The position numbers were made by a program, and so were the translations under genes. From Oscillospiraceae bacterium (lineage in GTDB: Bacteria > Bacillota > Clostridia > Oscillospirales > Oscillospiraceae): a DNA stretch of 64,000 nt. Below the pieces are notes generated by a model. The model saw nothing but the letters and a program-made list of their open reading frames with translations, did not search any database and was not told the origin of the DNA. Position 1 is the stretch's first letter. The number at the start of each line of letters is the position of its first letter. Shown here piece after piece: positions 27,101 to 33,880 of this stretch. The stretch spans positions 1-64,000 of the forward strand of contig JAFQFC010000045.1 of assembly GCA_017415775.1 (NCBI GenBank). The letters are read 5' to 3'.

Positions 27101-27879
27101 CCGGTACCGATGACGGTGTCACCCAGAGCCAGATCGGTGAAGTCGGCACTCATGCGCACGCAGATGCCGCCGGTGGCATCCTGCAGATAGACGTTTTTGC
27201 CGTCCAGCAGAGTGACCACGCCCTTGACGGTGAACTCGGTACCGTCAGCACCGGCCAGAGCGGTGGAGATGGGGACGATGGTGGGGACTTCGGGATCGGG
27301 GGTCTCACTGCCGCCGCCGGAAGAGGTGCTCAGCTTATAGATGGCGATGGCCTTCTGGCTGGCGCTGCTGTAGCAGGCGAACAGGGGAGTGCCGTTGTTG
27401 GGGTTATACTGCATGGTAGCGCGGGTGTTGCTGCCCTGAGCCACAACAGAAGCCGTACCGTCAGCAGCGATGGAGATTTTCCAGGAGCTGTTGTCGTTCT
27501 TGCTGGTCTGGGTTCTCAGGTAGTTGGAGCTGGAAGAGGCGGCGTACAGATAGCCGCTGCCGGTGTTGAAGGCGAAAGTTCCTTCTTTGGTGCCGGCTTC
27601 CAGCGTCAGCAACTGGATGTCAGAAGGCAGGTCGATGCTGCTGCCGTCCTTGGTGACGGCGATAGCACCACGGTTATTGCTCCTCTGATTGGTGCTCAAC
27701 GCATAGTCATAGTCCTTGGCGACGATGACCACCTGATCTCCGGCAGTTAGCTCGGAAACATTGGTGACAAGCGTTGCCGTTACAGAGTCTGCGGCGAAGG
27801 CGGTGGTGGGGATCAGGCTGAACACCATGACCAGCGCCATCACGAACGCAGAAACTCTGCTGCGTAAGCTTTGTTTCAT
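21106..27879 (-). CDS. Giant cell-wall-anchored protein with PHP metallohydrolase domain
   Basis: A 2,257-residue secreted protein. Residues 1-29 are a signal peptide ending TTAFA. About five modules of some 150 residues follow (starting near 35, 393, 563, 711 and 851), each with a GDQVVI-like strand and a DGKKLSM-like strand. An OB-fold-like unit (VKGVVTLLDGKNVYLQDATG) lies at about 205-280. Ig-like units precede a PHP domain (about 1194-1470, LHSHTTYSDGSGS, FTDHSNYFD, NQDNHKG). A GATase-like region (about 1660-1960) and further OB-like units (to 2157) follow. Cys doublets CSAC and CTVC precede the sorting signal PQTGD (near 2221), a membrane helix and RRKEQQ. AAAGGAGG precedes ATG. PHP domains hydrolyse phosphoesters with bound metals; the substrate is unknown. 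No sortase is in the window. Confidence 0.85.
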   Translation of the reverse strand: MKQSLRSRVSAFVMALVMVFSLIPTTAFAADSVTATLVTNVSELTAGDQVVIVAKDYDYALSTNQRSNNRGAIAVTKDGSSIDLPSDIQLLTLEAGTKEGTFAFNTGSGYLYAASSSSNYLRTQTSKNDNSSWKISIAADGTASVVAQGSNTRATMQYNPNNGTPLFACYSSASQKAIAIYKLSTSSGGGSETPDPEVPTIVPISTALAGADGTEFTVKGVVTLLDGKNVYLQDATGGICVRMSADFTDLALGDTVIGTGAKSVYNGLTQLGSGTYEKSSGMTLTAKETTIGALTSADIGTYIALKGVEVTEVYDNNGAYSTPNITVTDGTNTIQLYKAVVGKTDGAWDVKVGDKLDVKAAVSVYNTTLQLRNTVADEITKVSAPIERQSGFITDLSTLQAGDQVVIFNTANGKILSQNPSYSGSYYNGGVDGTVTDGVLSGYTDTEIWVLTKTADGSYTIATADGKKLSMDTGFSSTPFDKVNDTWNIVPVSGKEGFYTIENVGRSGQKLQWRAGTYNYFSCYTGSGTAYEYQLYLVVNTSGEGGETPDPEVPEVTYADKMTALPNDGDIIIIYNSGNAMGSAASGKKLAAVAAEVTDNKLPIADGMAQLLVTIDEDGKYLFTLDGKYLTSGNTGNSLSFAEELTDCGKWTMETATDGTWYIKNVGANYNGNYNQALEYYSGFTTYGIKQTAIYQMELYLVKAAPQYPVPDGDYVIWAPAYNMALSTNYSGYYNAGTAVSLSGDKLTGYTAAEIWTVKNSDDGSITISTADGKKLSMGASYSSMPLDDVNTAWTLEDAGNGLFYVKNAARGSYIEWYASKNNWSGYNYINSGSEGMFALKFTPAEAVTTGGLPTAGSQVVIYNQNAKGVLAAENDTQSINNVMAQIEDGKARPANGGVVFTVEKNGNYFRFVNETYGYLCSNGTGNNAFYSKTASEDADWTLETLAGGYKMLSRTAKYNGTSAQYLEYYADSYKTYSFYATNKDGSAADTTIYEFHFYGLADGVNVNDGIVNMPVVDFGTLTDAYVGMDYTFSVTVDAVFGVDGALEVTVNGEAVAAGEDGSYTVPAEKVTGEKLEISVTGVDTKGVNISGSAEVSVKDEPAIGVVTPAAGVQTLENKRPVISAEISNAKEGATITMTVNGETVEATFADGVLTYIPAADMADGRTSVTVTVVRADGKEATKTWSFTVGKAQYQLYFGQLHSHTTYSDGSGSLESALDYIKNLPDSANVDFVAFTDHSNYFDASGAANPEAALYDMSQATANSQKLWSEYKGAIADFNASQSDVVAIGGFEMTWSGGPGHINTFNTPGIVSRNNTTLNNKTSDAGMKAYYALLSQAEGVDSLSQFNHPGSTFGTFSDFAYWDAVVDTRIQMVEVGNGEGQVGAGGYYPSYEYYTMALDKGWHVAPTNNQDNHKGKWGNANDARDVVLTDDFSEEGIYQAIRDMRMYSTEDKNLEIGYTVNGLLLGSSITEVPEKLNIDVTVYDPDKSDSISKVEVIVNSGKVAYTWDDPAALATGQLSVTLDPSYSYYYIRVTQGDGDLAVTAPVWVGESLKLGISGVECTTSTPVTDEKLTINTTLFNSESADATVKSLTYAIKGGEVIGTDTTGYTLNASSTKTVSFDYTPTTARVMTVTVTAVVELDGEEYTFTMDIELDVQDADKLVYIGIDASHYNEYVNGNYKDSMGNFSALAAEYNVRTVTLYESADLIAACANPKYKALILTAPSRRSAEAQAADPLKVYTAEELAAIDAFNQAGGMVILAGWSDHYENYPDVASIKNMKAEEHMAATQNAVLEALGSSLRIGDDATYDDDYNGGQAYRLYFNAYGDSFLTEGVEVDPAHPHDRLYTEVFSHYGGASVYTVPSALPATVEPVVFGHSGTYSVDVDKDGLGGSSMPKYAYAEGDNRLMIMATEQLEGRGLIIVSGAAFMSNFEVQATIEDSGSEKNYSNYKICENLLAMINPTVITPIAEVQAQTEIGYKYTIEGVVTSNASGYDKDTAFFDCIYVQDATGGICCFPVAGNFKIGDQVRVTGTTEFYQGEMELQVTSIEVIGEGSVEAKEVSAKEINDLSVIGQLITVKGTVESYELANGLVQTIMVKDADGNVARVFIDGYITTGKEVANLIVGHEITVTGIASYDNTFNAPEGPFPRIRIRDRADVVIAAEHTEVVDEAKAPTCTETGLTEGKHCSACGEVLVKQEVVAALGHSYKDGKCTVCGAVDPEYQAPQTGDTFQPVLWLSLMALTTAAGAVMIALRRKEQQ

Positions 27880-28054
27880 GTTTTTACCTCCTTTTTGATT
27901 TCAGTCGGGGCCTGCGGACGTCCCTCGCTGTCCGGACCCCATAACATGACAAGTTACACTATAACATATTGCGGCATTTTTCACCAGTAAAATATGGTAA
28001 AAAACAGGGAGGAAAGGGAAATTCTCTGTTCTGCCGAAAAATATGTCCCCTTGC

Positions 28055-28084
28055 TTGACAACTATGGCAAAAAGCTGATACCAT
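28055..28084 (+). promoter_or_regulatory. Promoter of the YibE/F gene
   Basis: A perfect TTGACA (28055-28060) with a weak -10 TACCAT at 18 bp spacing, about 34 bp before the start codon. Confidence 0.5.
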
Positions 28085-28117
28085 ACAGAAAAAGCGGCGA
28101 AAGGAGCCGACATTTTG

Positions 28118-29284
28118 ATGAAGAAAACGAAGAAAGGCATGTCCGCCGGTCTGAGCCGCAGCGCCCGGCTGAGCGGCATCGTGCTGCTGTGTGCGGCGCT
28201 GGTGCTGGTGGCGGCCCGGCTGTGGGCGGCGCCTGCGCCGGAAGAGGACAGCGGCGCCACGGAATACGCCGAATATGAGACGGGCCGGGTGCTGCAGATA
28301 CTCAGCGATTCCACCGAGGCAGACCCCGCCTCCGACGGCGCTTACCGTGGCGAGCAGCTGCTGATCGTGGAGGTGACCTCCGGCCGCTACAAGGGGGAGA
28401 AGCTGCAGGTCTACAATTTTGTGGGCCCCCTGTACGGCGTGCCTGCCAAGGAGGGCGACAGCGTGGCGCTGACGGTGTCCACCTATGAAAACGGTGACCA
28501 CATGGCCACCGTGTATGAGTATGACCGCACGACGCCGCTGATCATCGTGGTGGCCCTGTTCCTTGCGGCGGCCATCGCTGTGGGCGGAAAAACGGGTCTG
28601 AAGTCGCTGATCGGTCTGGGTATGACGCTGATCTGCCTGTTCTGGGTGCTGCTGCCGGCACTGATGAAGGGCGCACCCACCCTGCTGACGGTGTTCCTGT
28701 GCTGCGTGTGGGTGGCGGTGGTGTCTCTGACCATCCTGGGCGGCGTGGAGAAAAAGACGGTGTGTGCCATGGCGGGCACCGTGTGCGGTATGGCGCTGGC
28801 CATGGCCTTCGGCCTGCTGGCCCAGTGGCTGGTGCGCATCGACGGATTGCGCATGACCGATGTGGAGCCGCTGCTGCAGCTGCGGCAGACCGGCACGCCC
28901 ATCGGCCTGAAGGGCCTGCTGGTGGGCGGCGTGGTCATCAGTGCGCTGGGTGCGGTGATGGACGTGACCATGGGCATCGCCTCGTCCCTGACGGAGGTGT
29001 ACGCCGCCGACAGCAAGATGGCACGAAGGGATCTGTTCCGCTCCGGCATGAATATCGGCCGGGATATGGTGGGCACCATGACCAACACCCTGATCCTTGC
29101 CTTCCTGGGCAGCAGCTTCGTGTTGATTTTGTATCTCTACTCCATGAACCTCTCCACCCACCAGCTGCTCTCCTCCGCTTTTCTCGCCATCGAGGTGGTC
29201 AGCGGTATCGCCGGCAGCATCGGCGTGGTGTTGTCCATCCCCATCACCGCCGCCGTTACGGCGTATCTGCTGACACGGGAATGA
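28118..29284 (+). CDS. YibE/F-family membrane protein
   Basis: A 388-residue membrane protein. One N-terminal hydrophobic segment (about residues 16-36) is followed by a soluble extracytoplasmic part (about 40-135, with GEQLLIVEVTSGRYKGEKLQ) and then seven or eight hydrophobic helices. VMDVTMGIASSLTEVYAA and NIGRDMVGTMTNTLILAFLG are signature blocks of YibE/F. The family is widespread in Gram-positive bacteria without an established activity; an exporter role is a guess. AAAGGAG precedes; the ATG at 28118 is preferred to the TTG three bases earlier. It is monocistronic with a terminator. Confidence 0.85.
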   Translation: MKKTKKGMSAGLSRSARLSGIVLLCAALVLVAARLWAAPAPEEDSGATEYAEYETGRVLQILSDSTEADPASDGAYRGEQLLIVEVTSGRYKGEKLQVYNFVGPLYGVPAKEGDSVALTVSTYENGDHMATVYEYDRTTPLIIVVALFLAAAIAVGGKTGLKSLIGLGMTLICLFWVLLPALMKGAPTLLTVFLCCVWVAVVSLTILGGVEKKTVCAMAGTVCGMALAMAFGLLAQWLVRIDGLRMTDVEPLLQLRQTGTPIGLKGLLVGGVVISALGAVMDVTMGIASSLTEVYAADSKMARRDLFRSGMNIGRDMVGTMTNTLILAFLGSSFVLILYLYSMNLSTHQLLSSAFLAIEVVSGIAGSIGVVLSIPITAAVTAYLLTRE

Positions 29285-29304
29285 TACTATTATAATAATG
29301 AAGC

Positions 29305-29340
29305 GACCCCCGGCCGGGATTCCCGGTCGGGGGTCATTTG
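29305..29340. terminator. Terminator between the YibE/F and DUF2089-like genes
   Basis: A 14-bp stem (GACCCCCGGCCGGG with a G-T containing CCCGGTCGGGGGTC) is followed by ATTTG; the T tract is short, so efficiency is uncertain. Confidence 0.65.
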
Positions 29341-29411
29341 CGGGTTTTAATGTTTGCTCCGAGGAAAGAGTGTCCGGATGAAGCCGTAAAGTACGGCAAA
29401 GAGAAAGCGGA

Positions 29412-30188
29412 TCATTGGAGCATTGCAAGATAAGAGGCGGTCAATTGCAGGTAGCCGCGCTCGTTATGAACGATTCCAGCCCACTCCAGAACAGCGGAGA
29501 AGATGAACACGGGGTCAAAGACGGAATCACCCGGCTCCGGATGGGAAAAGTTTTTGGCGATAATACCGACCACTGTGGTTTCGTCACATTCGGGGGCACC
29601 AAATTTATAGTTGCGCCCGTTACCTTTGCGGGCTTTACCATTCTGGCGGAGAAGAAGATCCACTACCACATCAAAATGATGGAACGTGTACATAGGCTTA
29701 ATCGGCAGTGCGCTGCAGTAAAAACTGACACCATCTGCGGCAGCACGGATCTCATATGTCTTTCCGCTGACGGAGGTAACGGTGGCCTTGCCGCCATTTT
29801 CGATCAGCTTGCCTTTGATGATGTCGGAAGCGAGGGTGCTCTTGGGCTTGGAAAACAGGTTTCTCATGGGAAGTTCCTCCTCGTAATCAGATTCTGGTTG
29901 AGATAAACCCAGTATGCTTAAAATCTCGGTGAGTTCTTTTTTTGCCTGATAGTGATACTTGATACCCAATTCGCCTTGTACAGCTTTCATGTTGCCCTGC
30001 TGACGCAGGAACGTGAGAAGAAAGTCCATCTGCTGCGGATTCAGACGATCAAAAATGGTTTCTTTGTGCTGCGGATGCTCATCCAATTCAAACGTATTTT
30101 TCAGCGTCAGACCACAGGCGGCGCAGTGCAGTTCTGTTGCAATCAGTTTTTCGGAACAAACAGGACAAGTATTAATTATTTTAGCCAC
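29412..30188 (-). CDS. DUF2089-like zinc-ribbon regulator
   Basis: A 258-residue protein. Residues 1-30 have a Cys4 ribbon (NTCPVCSEKL then LHCAACG), and residues about 45-110 match the helical DUF2089 region (FDRLNPQQMDFLLTFLRQQG, NMKAVQGELGIKYHYQAKK), which is thought to act as a DNA-binding switch. The C-terminal half (about 125-258) has no recognised family. A GTG at 30188 after AAGGAGGGA gives the correct start. It is more AT-rich than its neighbours. The promoter region contains a palindrome that may be its own binding site. Confidence 0.7.
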   Translation of the reverse strand: MAKIINTCPVCSEKLIATELHCAACGLTLKNTFELDEHPQHKETIFDRLNPQQMDFLLTFLRQQGNMKAVQGELGIKYHYQAKKELTEILSILGLSQPESDYEEELPMRNLFSKPKSTLASDIIKGKLIENGGKATVTSVSGKTYEIRAAADGVSFYCSALPIKPMYTFHHFDVVVDLLLRQNGKARKGNGRNYKFGAPECDETTVVGIIAKNFSHPEPGDSVFDPVFIFSAVLEWAGIVHNERGYLQLTASYLAMLQ

Positions 30189-30210
30189 GACAATCCCTCC
30201 TTGCAAATTT

Positions 30211-30248
30211 ATATTATAACAAATCAAAACTATTGTCAATATAGTTTT
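30211..30248 (-). promoter_or_regulatory. Promoter and palindromic operator of the DUF2089-like gene
   Basis: Minus strand TTGACA (30239-30234) and TAATAT (30216-30211) are 17 bp apart. AAAACTAT (30226-30233) and ATAGTTTT (30241-30248) form an inverted repeat across the -35 box. A further AAAACTA half-site lies near 30259. Binding at this site would block polymerase; autoregulation is inferred. Confidence 0.55.
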
Positions 30249-30273
30249 TCAAAAAATTAAAACTAATAAGTAA

Positions 30274-30312
30274 AAAAACACCCGACCGAAGTTCCGGTCG
30301 GGTGTTTTTGCG
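30274..30312 (+). terminator. Strong palindromic terminator-like hairpin
   Basis: AAACACCCGACCG pairs with CGGTCGGGTGTTT, with A and T tracts on both sides. On the minus strand it would stop transcripts leaving the oxidoreductase gene. Confidence 0.75.
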
Positions 30313-30327
30313 TGTTGTGTAGGAATG

Positions 30328-30466
30328 TCGATATGCTGTGCGGGGCACAGCTCGATATATTTGCTCCGCAAATTCGATATGGAATCGCTGTGCGCTTCCT
30401 CGATATGATATAAATCCCTTTTCTTGTGCCGTCAGGGATTTATATCGAGGCGTGAGCTTGCTCACG
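30328..30466. repeat. Hairpin array, TCGATAT family, partial copy
   Basis: Four spacers TCGATAT alternate with palindromes (GCTGTGC/GCACAGC, ATTTGC/GCAAAT, GGAA.CGC/GCG.TTCC). A large central stem ATAAATCCCT/AGGGATTTAT is followed by the inverted spacer ATATCGA and one hairpin CGTGAGC/GCTCACG. Only one inverted unit is present and it abuts the stop codon of the next minus-strand gene. The full-length relative is at 46835-47010. Confidence 0.8.
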
Positions 30467-31664
30467 TCATGACAAGTCCTGCCAGGTGGCCGCTGGACCA
30501 GGCCCACTGCAGGTTATAGCCGCCGCAGTCGCCGTCAATGTCCAGCACTTCGCCGCAGGCGTAGAAGCCGGGGACCAGCTTGCTCTCCATGGTTTCGGGG
30601 TCGAACTCGTCGGTGCGCAGGCCGCCGGCGGTGACCTGTGCCTGATCGAAGCCGCACACGCCCTGCACTTCCAGCGTGAAGCGGCGCAGGCAGCGGCCGA
30701 TTTTCTCCAGCTCCCGGTCGGTGAGGGTGGCGGCGCCTTGGTTGGTGAAGCCTGCCGCCTTGCACACCATCTGGCCCAGACGGCTGTGGAGCGTACCGGC
30801 CAGCAGCGTGCCGGCCTCCCGGTCCGCAGCACCGTCACGGCGCTGCCGCAGCCAGTGCATGGTGGCTTCGTCGGTCCAGTCGGGCAGGAAGTCCAGTTCC
30901 ACGGTGAGGCCCTCGCCGCCGGTGGCGGCGGCACGGGAAATTTCAAAGATGGCGGGGCCGCTGACGCCGTATTCGGTGAACAAAATCTCGCCCCGGTTCT
31001 CCGCCAGCACCTCACGGCCCCGGCGGATGGTGACGGCGGCTTCGGCCTTCACGCCCTTGAGGGCACGGGGGTAGGTGGGGTCGGTTTTCAGCTGCACCAG
31101 CGAGGGGTACAGGGCGGTGCGGTGGTGGCCCAGCTGCTTTGCCAGCTGATAGCCGTCCATGACGCCGCCCACCTTGCTGCCGGCAGCGCCGCCGGCGCAC
31201 AAAATCACCTTGTCGGCGGCGAAGCTGCCCTGATCGGTCTCCACGGTGAAGCCGCTGCCCCGGCGGCGGATGCGGCTGACGGTGCAGCCGGCGCAGAGGG
31301 TGATGTCGGGCCGCTCCAGCGCATAGCGCAGCACGTCCAGCACGGAGCCTGCCATATTGCTGTAGGGATAGACCCGGCCGCTGTCCTCGGTGGTGGTGAC
31401 AAGGCCGTGACCGGCAAACCAGTCCAGCGTGGCTTCCACATCGAAGGCGGCCAGGGCATAGGCGCACCAATCGCTGTCCTCGCCGTGATAGTGGGCGGGG
31501 GCGGCATGGCGGTTGGTCAGGTTGCACCGGCCGTTGCCGGTGGCCATCAGCTTGCGGCCCACCCGTGCCTGCCGCTCCAGCAGCGTGACGCTGTGGCCGC
31601 AGTCGGCTGCGGTGATGGCCGCCATCATGCCGGCGGCGCCGCCGCCGATGACGATGACGTTCAT
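30462..31664 (-). CDS. FAD-dependent oxidoreductase, HI0933/YhiN-like
   Basis: A 400-residue flavoprotein starting MNVIVIGGGAAGMMAAITAA, a Rossmann dinucleotide motif. GRKLMATGNGRCNLTN near residue 40 is the hallmark of the HI0933 (YhiN, BaiN-like) family. GFYACGEVLDIDGDCGGYNL near the C-terminus binds FAD. One bacterial relative (BaiN) was linked to bile acid dehydroxylation, but most members have no known substrate. The ATG at 31664 overlaps the stop of the yqgF gene (ATGA), with GGAGG just upstream, so it is the second gene of that unit. Confidence 0.85.
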   Translation of the reverse strand: MNVIVIGGGAAGMMAAITAADCGHSVTLLERQARVGRKLMATGNGRCNLTNRHAAPAHYHGEDSDWCAYALAAFDVEATLDWFAGHGLVTTTEDSGRVYPYSNMAGSVLDVLRYALERPDITLCAGCTVSRIRRRGSGFTVETDQGSFAADKVILCAGGAAGSKVGGVMDGYQLAKQLGHHRTALYPSLVQLKTDPTYPRALKGVKAEAAVTIRRGREVLAENRGEILFTEYGVSGPAIFEISRAAATGGEGLTVELDFLPDWTDEATMHWLRQRRDGAADREAGTLLAGTLHSRLGQMVCKAAGFTNQGAATLTDRELEKIGRCLRRFTLEVQGVCGFDQAQVTAGGLRTDEFDPETMESKLVPGFYACGEVLDIDGDCGGYNLQWAWSSGHLAGLVMT

Positions 31665-32089
31665 TGGCCCGCCTCCAGCTTCCGGCGGGTGAGGAAACCC
31701 TCCAGCATCAGGGCTGCAGCCACGGCGTCCACCGTCTTTTTGCGCTGCTTGGCGTTCTTGCCGCCGGCCATGAGGATGTTGTGGGCGTCGATGGTGGTGC
31801 GCCGCTCGTCCCACAGCGTGACGGTGAGGCCGGTGGCCTCACGCAGCACCTCGGCAAAGGCGGCGGCCTTTTCGGCACGGGGGCCCAGCGTGCCGTCCAT
31901 ATTCTTGGGATGGCCCAGCACCAGCTCGCTTACGCCGTGCTCGGCGATGATCTTCCGGATCTCGCTGACCACCACCTCCGCCTTGCGGCTGTTGATGACG
32001 GTGGTGTAGCCGGCCAGCGTGCAGGTGAAGTCGGAAATAGCGATGCCGGTATGGGCGTCGCCGTAGTCGATGGCCATGATCTTGGGCAT
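31661..32089 (-). CDS. ruvX: YqgF/RuvX family putative pre-16S rRNA nuclease
   Basis: A 142-residue RNase H-like protein. The first acidic residue is in KIMAIDYGDAHTGIAISD, the second in the conserved LVLGHPKNMDGTLGPRAEKA, and the third in LWDERRTTIDAHNILMAGGK; D of TVDAVAA completes the site. YqgF (RuvX) is thought to mature the 16S rRNA 5' end. The ATG at 32089 after GGAGG gives the normal length; longer frames are artefacts. It lies divergent to the rpmG operon. Confidence 0.9.
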   Translation of the reverse strand: MPKIMAIDYGDAHTGIAISDFTCTLAGYTTVINSRKAEVVVSEIRKIIAEHGVSELVLGHPKNMDGTLGPRAEKAAAFAEVLREATGLTVTLWDERRTTIDAHNILMAGGKNAKQRKKTVDAVAAALMLEGFLTRRKLEAGQ

Positions 32090-32212
32090 GATTTTGCCTC
32101 CTTTTTCGGGGAATTTCGCATACAAAATCATGATACACGATTTGCGTCCGCAGCGCAAGGCGGAAAGGGAAGGGGACGGGCAAAATTTCTTCCTTTTTTG
32201 CGAAAAAAGTTG

Positions 32213-32241
32213 TTGACTCCGCCTTGCGCTTATGTTATCAT
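32213..32241 (+). promoter_or_regulatory. Sigma-A promoter of rpmG-secE-nusG
   Basis: TTGACT (32213-32218) and TATCAT (32236-32241) are 17 bp apart. A ~140-nt untranslated leader follows; it contains a small hairpin TACCTTC/GGAAGGT near 32330-32348. Confidence 0.75.
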
Positions 32242-32384
32242 CGATATTACCTGTGAGTGGGGCTTTCTTTTTGCGCGCTTTTTCGCTTCGAGCGGGCAAA
32301 AAAACGCCTTAGAATCAGGGAGGCAGCGGGTACCTTCGTCCGGAAGGTCGAGAGGTGCCTAATCTAATAAGGAGGTGCCGTTAG

Positions 32385-32534
32385 ATGCGCGTGAAAATCA
32401 CTCTCCGCTGCAACGAGTGCAAGCAGAGAAACTACAACACGATGAAGAACAAGAAGAATACCCCTGACAAGCTTTCCATGAACAAGTATTGCCGCTTCTG
32501 CAGAAAGCATACGGTTCACACCGAGACCAAGTAA
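32385..32534 (+). CDS. rpmG: 50S ribosomal protein L33
   Basis: A 49-residue ribosomal protein starting [19 protein letters not shown] and ending HTVHTETK. It keeps the zinc-ribbon cysteines (CNEC and CRFC), the metal-binding form of L33. L33 sits near the tRNA exit site of the large subunit. GGAGGTG precedes ATG by six bases. It heads the classical rpmG-secE-nusG order, with no tRNA-Trp between. Confidence 0.95.
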   Translation: MRVKITLRCNECKQRNYNTMKNKKNTPDKLSMNKYCRFCRKHTVHTETK

Positions 32535-32550
32535 TCGGGAGGAAAAGATC

Positions 32551-32763
32551 ATGGCAGAGGAAAAGAAGGTTAAGAAGGACTACGGCAAGTGGTTCCGTGA
32601 AATGAGAAGCGAACTGAAGAAGGTCGTGTGGCCTTCCGGCAAGACCACCATGAAGAACACCCTGACTGTGATGGGCGTGTCTCTGTGCGTGGGTGCCTGC
32701 ATCTGGCTGTTTGATGGTGCCGCCGCTCTGGTGGTCAAGTTCCTGCTGGGCCTGTTTGCCTAA
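32551..32763 (+). CDS. secE: Preprotein translocase subunit SecE
   Basis: A 70-residue single-span protein. An amphipathic segment KWFREMRSELKKVVWPS precedes the conserved WPS motif and one hydrophobic helix (about residues 40-68). SecE clamps SecY in the protein-export channel. This is the short, single-helix form usual in Gram-positive bacteria. GGGAGGAAAA precedes ATG. Confidence 0.95.
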   Translation: MAEEKKVKKDYGKWFREMRSELKKVVWPSGKTTMKNTLTVMGVSLCVGACIWLFDGAAALVVKFLLGLFA

Positions 32764-32774
32764 GGAGCGCGAAA

Positions 32775-33299
32775 ATGGCTGATAACGCAAAGTGGTATGT
32801 AGCACATACCTACTCCGGCTACGAGAACGCGGTGAAAACCGCCATCGAAAAGTTCGTCAATAACCGCAACCTGCAGGACATGATCCTGCGCATCGAGATC
32901 CCCATGGAGAAGGTCACGGAAGTTACCGAGGCCGGCGTCATGAAGGAAGTCGAGCGGAAGGTGTTCCCCGGTTATGTGCTCATTAAGATGGTGATGACAG
33001 ATGACACCTGGCATCTGATCCGCAATATCCGCGGTGTGACCGGATTCGTTGGCTCGGCCAACAAAGCCATCCCCCTGACGGAGGATGAGGTGCTGGCCCT
33101 GGGCATGGAGAAGCACGAGATCGTGGTTCTGTACCATGTGGGCGACACCGTTCGCATCACCGACGGTCCTCTGGCCACCTTCAACGGCGTGGTGGAAAGC
33201 ATCGAGCCCGAGAAGAACAAGGTCAGCGTGATCGTTTCCATGTTCGGCAGAGAGACTACTGTCGATCTGGAGCTGGATCAGGTGGAAGTCCTGATCTGA
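32775..33299 (+). CDS. nusG: Transcription antitermination factor NusG
   Basis: A 174-residue factor binding RNA polymerase. The NGN domain begins WYVAHTYSGYENAVKTAIEK; GYVLIKMVMTD, RNIRGVTGFVGSA and the C-terminal KOW motif (VRITDGPLATFNGVVESIEP) are standard. It links RNA polymerase to ribosomes or Rho and supports processive transcription. AAGGAG lies near ATG and the gene follows secE by 11 bp. Confidence 0.96.
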   Translation: MADNAKWYVAHTYSGYENAVKTAIEKFVNNRNLQDMILRIEIPMEKVTEVTEAGVMKEVERKVFPGYVLIKMVMTDDTWHLIRNIRGVTGFVGSANKAIPLTEDEVLALGMEKHEIVVLYHVGDTVRITDGPLATFNGVVESIEPEKNKVSVIVSMFGRETTVDLELDQVEVLI

Positions 33300-33351
33300 A
33301 GCACGGCTTCGCTGTGCGGCAAGTAAGCACGGAGACAAACCACTCCGCTGC

Positions 33352-33416
33352 AAGTGGGAGAGACGAACTGCGTCTCGCCAAGAGCGGATGTCCGGGATCA
33401 GCCCGGCCGCTACCAC
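33352..33416 (+). promoter_or_regulatory. Structured leader before rplK
   Basis: In the 141-bp gap between nusG and rplK, GTGG (33355) can pair with CCAC (33412) and AGACG with CGTCT inside. This GTGGGAG ... TACCACA layout resembles leaders preceding rplK-rplA in many Firmicutes, where a ribosomal protein may bind. The assignment rests on layout only. Confidence 0.35.
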
Positions 33417-33440
33417 ATTTTTAAGAAGGAGGTGCCTCTC

Positions 33441-33866
33441 ATGGCACAGAAAGTTACTGGTTATGTAAAGCTGCAGATCCCTGCAGGTAAAGCAACCCCC
33501 GCACCCCCCGTTGGCCCCGCTCTGGGTCAGCACGGCGTGAACATCGCCGCCTTCACCAAGGAGTTCAACGAGCGTACCAAGGCCGACATGGGCCTGATCA
33601 TCCCCGTGGTGATCACCGTCTATTCCGACCGTTCTTTCAGCTTCATCACCAAGACTCCCCCCGCAGCCGTTCTGATCAAGAAGGAGTGCAACATCGAGTC
33701 CGGTTCCGGCGTCCCCAACAAGACCAAGGTCGCCACCATCTCCAAGGCCTCCGTCCAGAAGATCGCTGAGATGAAGATGCGCGATCTGAACGCCGCTTCC
33801 CTGGAAGCCGCTATGAGCATGATCGCCGGTACCGCACGCTCCATGGGCGTTGTCGTGGAAGACTAA
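33441..33866 (+). CDS. rplK: 50S ribosomal protein L11
   Basis: A 141-residue protein. The N-terminal domain [20 protein letters not shown] and the conserved [15 protein letters not shown] precede the RNA-binding C-terminal domain ([20 protein letters not shown], then [10 protein letters not shown]). L11 binds the GTPase-associated centre of 23S rRNA. GGAGGTG precedes the ATG; an in-frame upstream extension covers the leader and is not used. Confidence 0.96.
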   Translation: MAQKVTGYVKLQIPAGKATPAPPVGPALGQHGVNIAAFTKEFNERTKADMGLIIPVVITVYSDRSFSFITKTPPAAVLIKKECNIESGSGVPNKTKVATISKASVQKIAEMKMRDLNAASLEAAMSMIAGTARSMGVVVED

Positions 33867-33880
33867 GGAGGGTGTAAGGA

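Noticed and set aside
20923..27750. 2,275-residue plus-strand ORF opposite the giant PHP gene
   Set aside because: Its composition (Gly/Val/His-rich) is what a codon-biased GC-rich gene gives on the other strand. The minus-strand gene has a signal peptide, sorting signal, domains and ribosome site; the plus frame has none.
32260..32384. tRNA-Trp before secE, as seen in some Firmicutes
   Set aside because: No cloverleaf or T-arm (GGTTCGAATCC-like) sequence in the leader.
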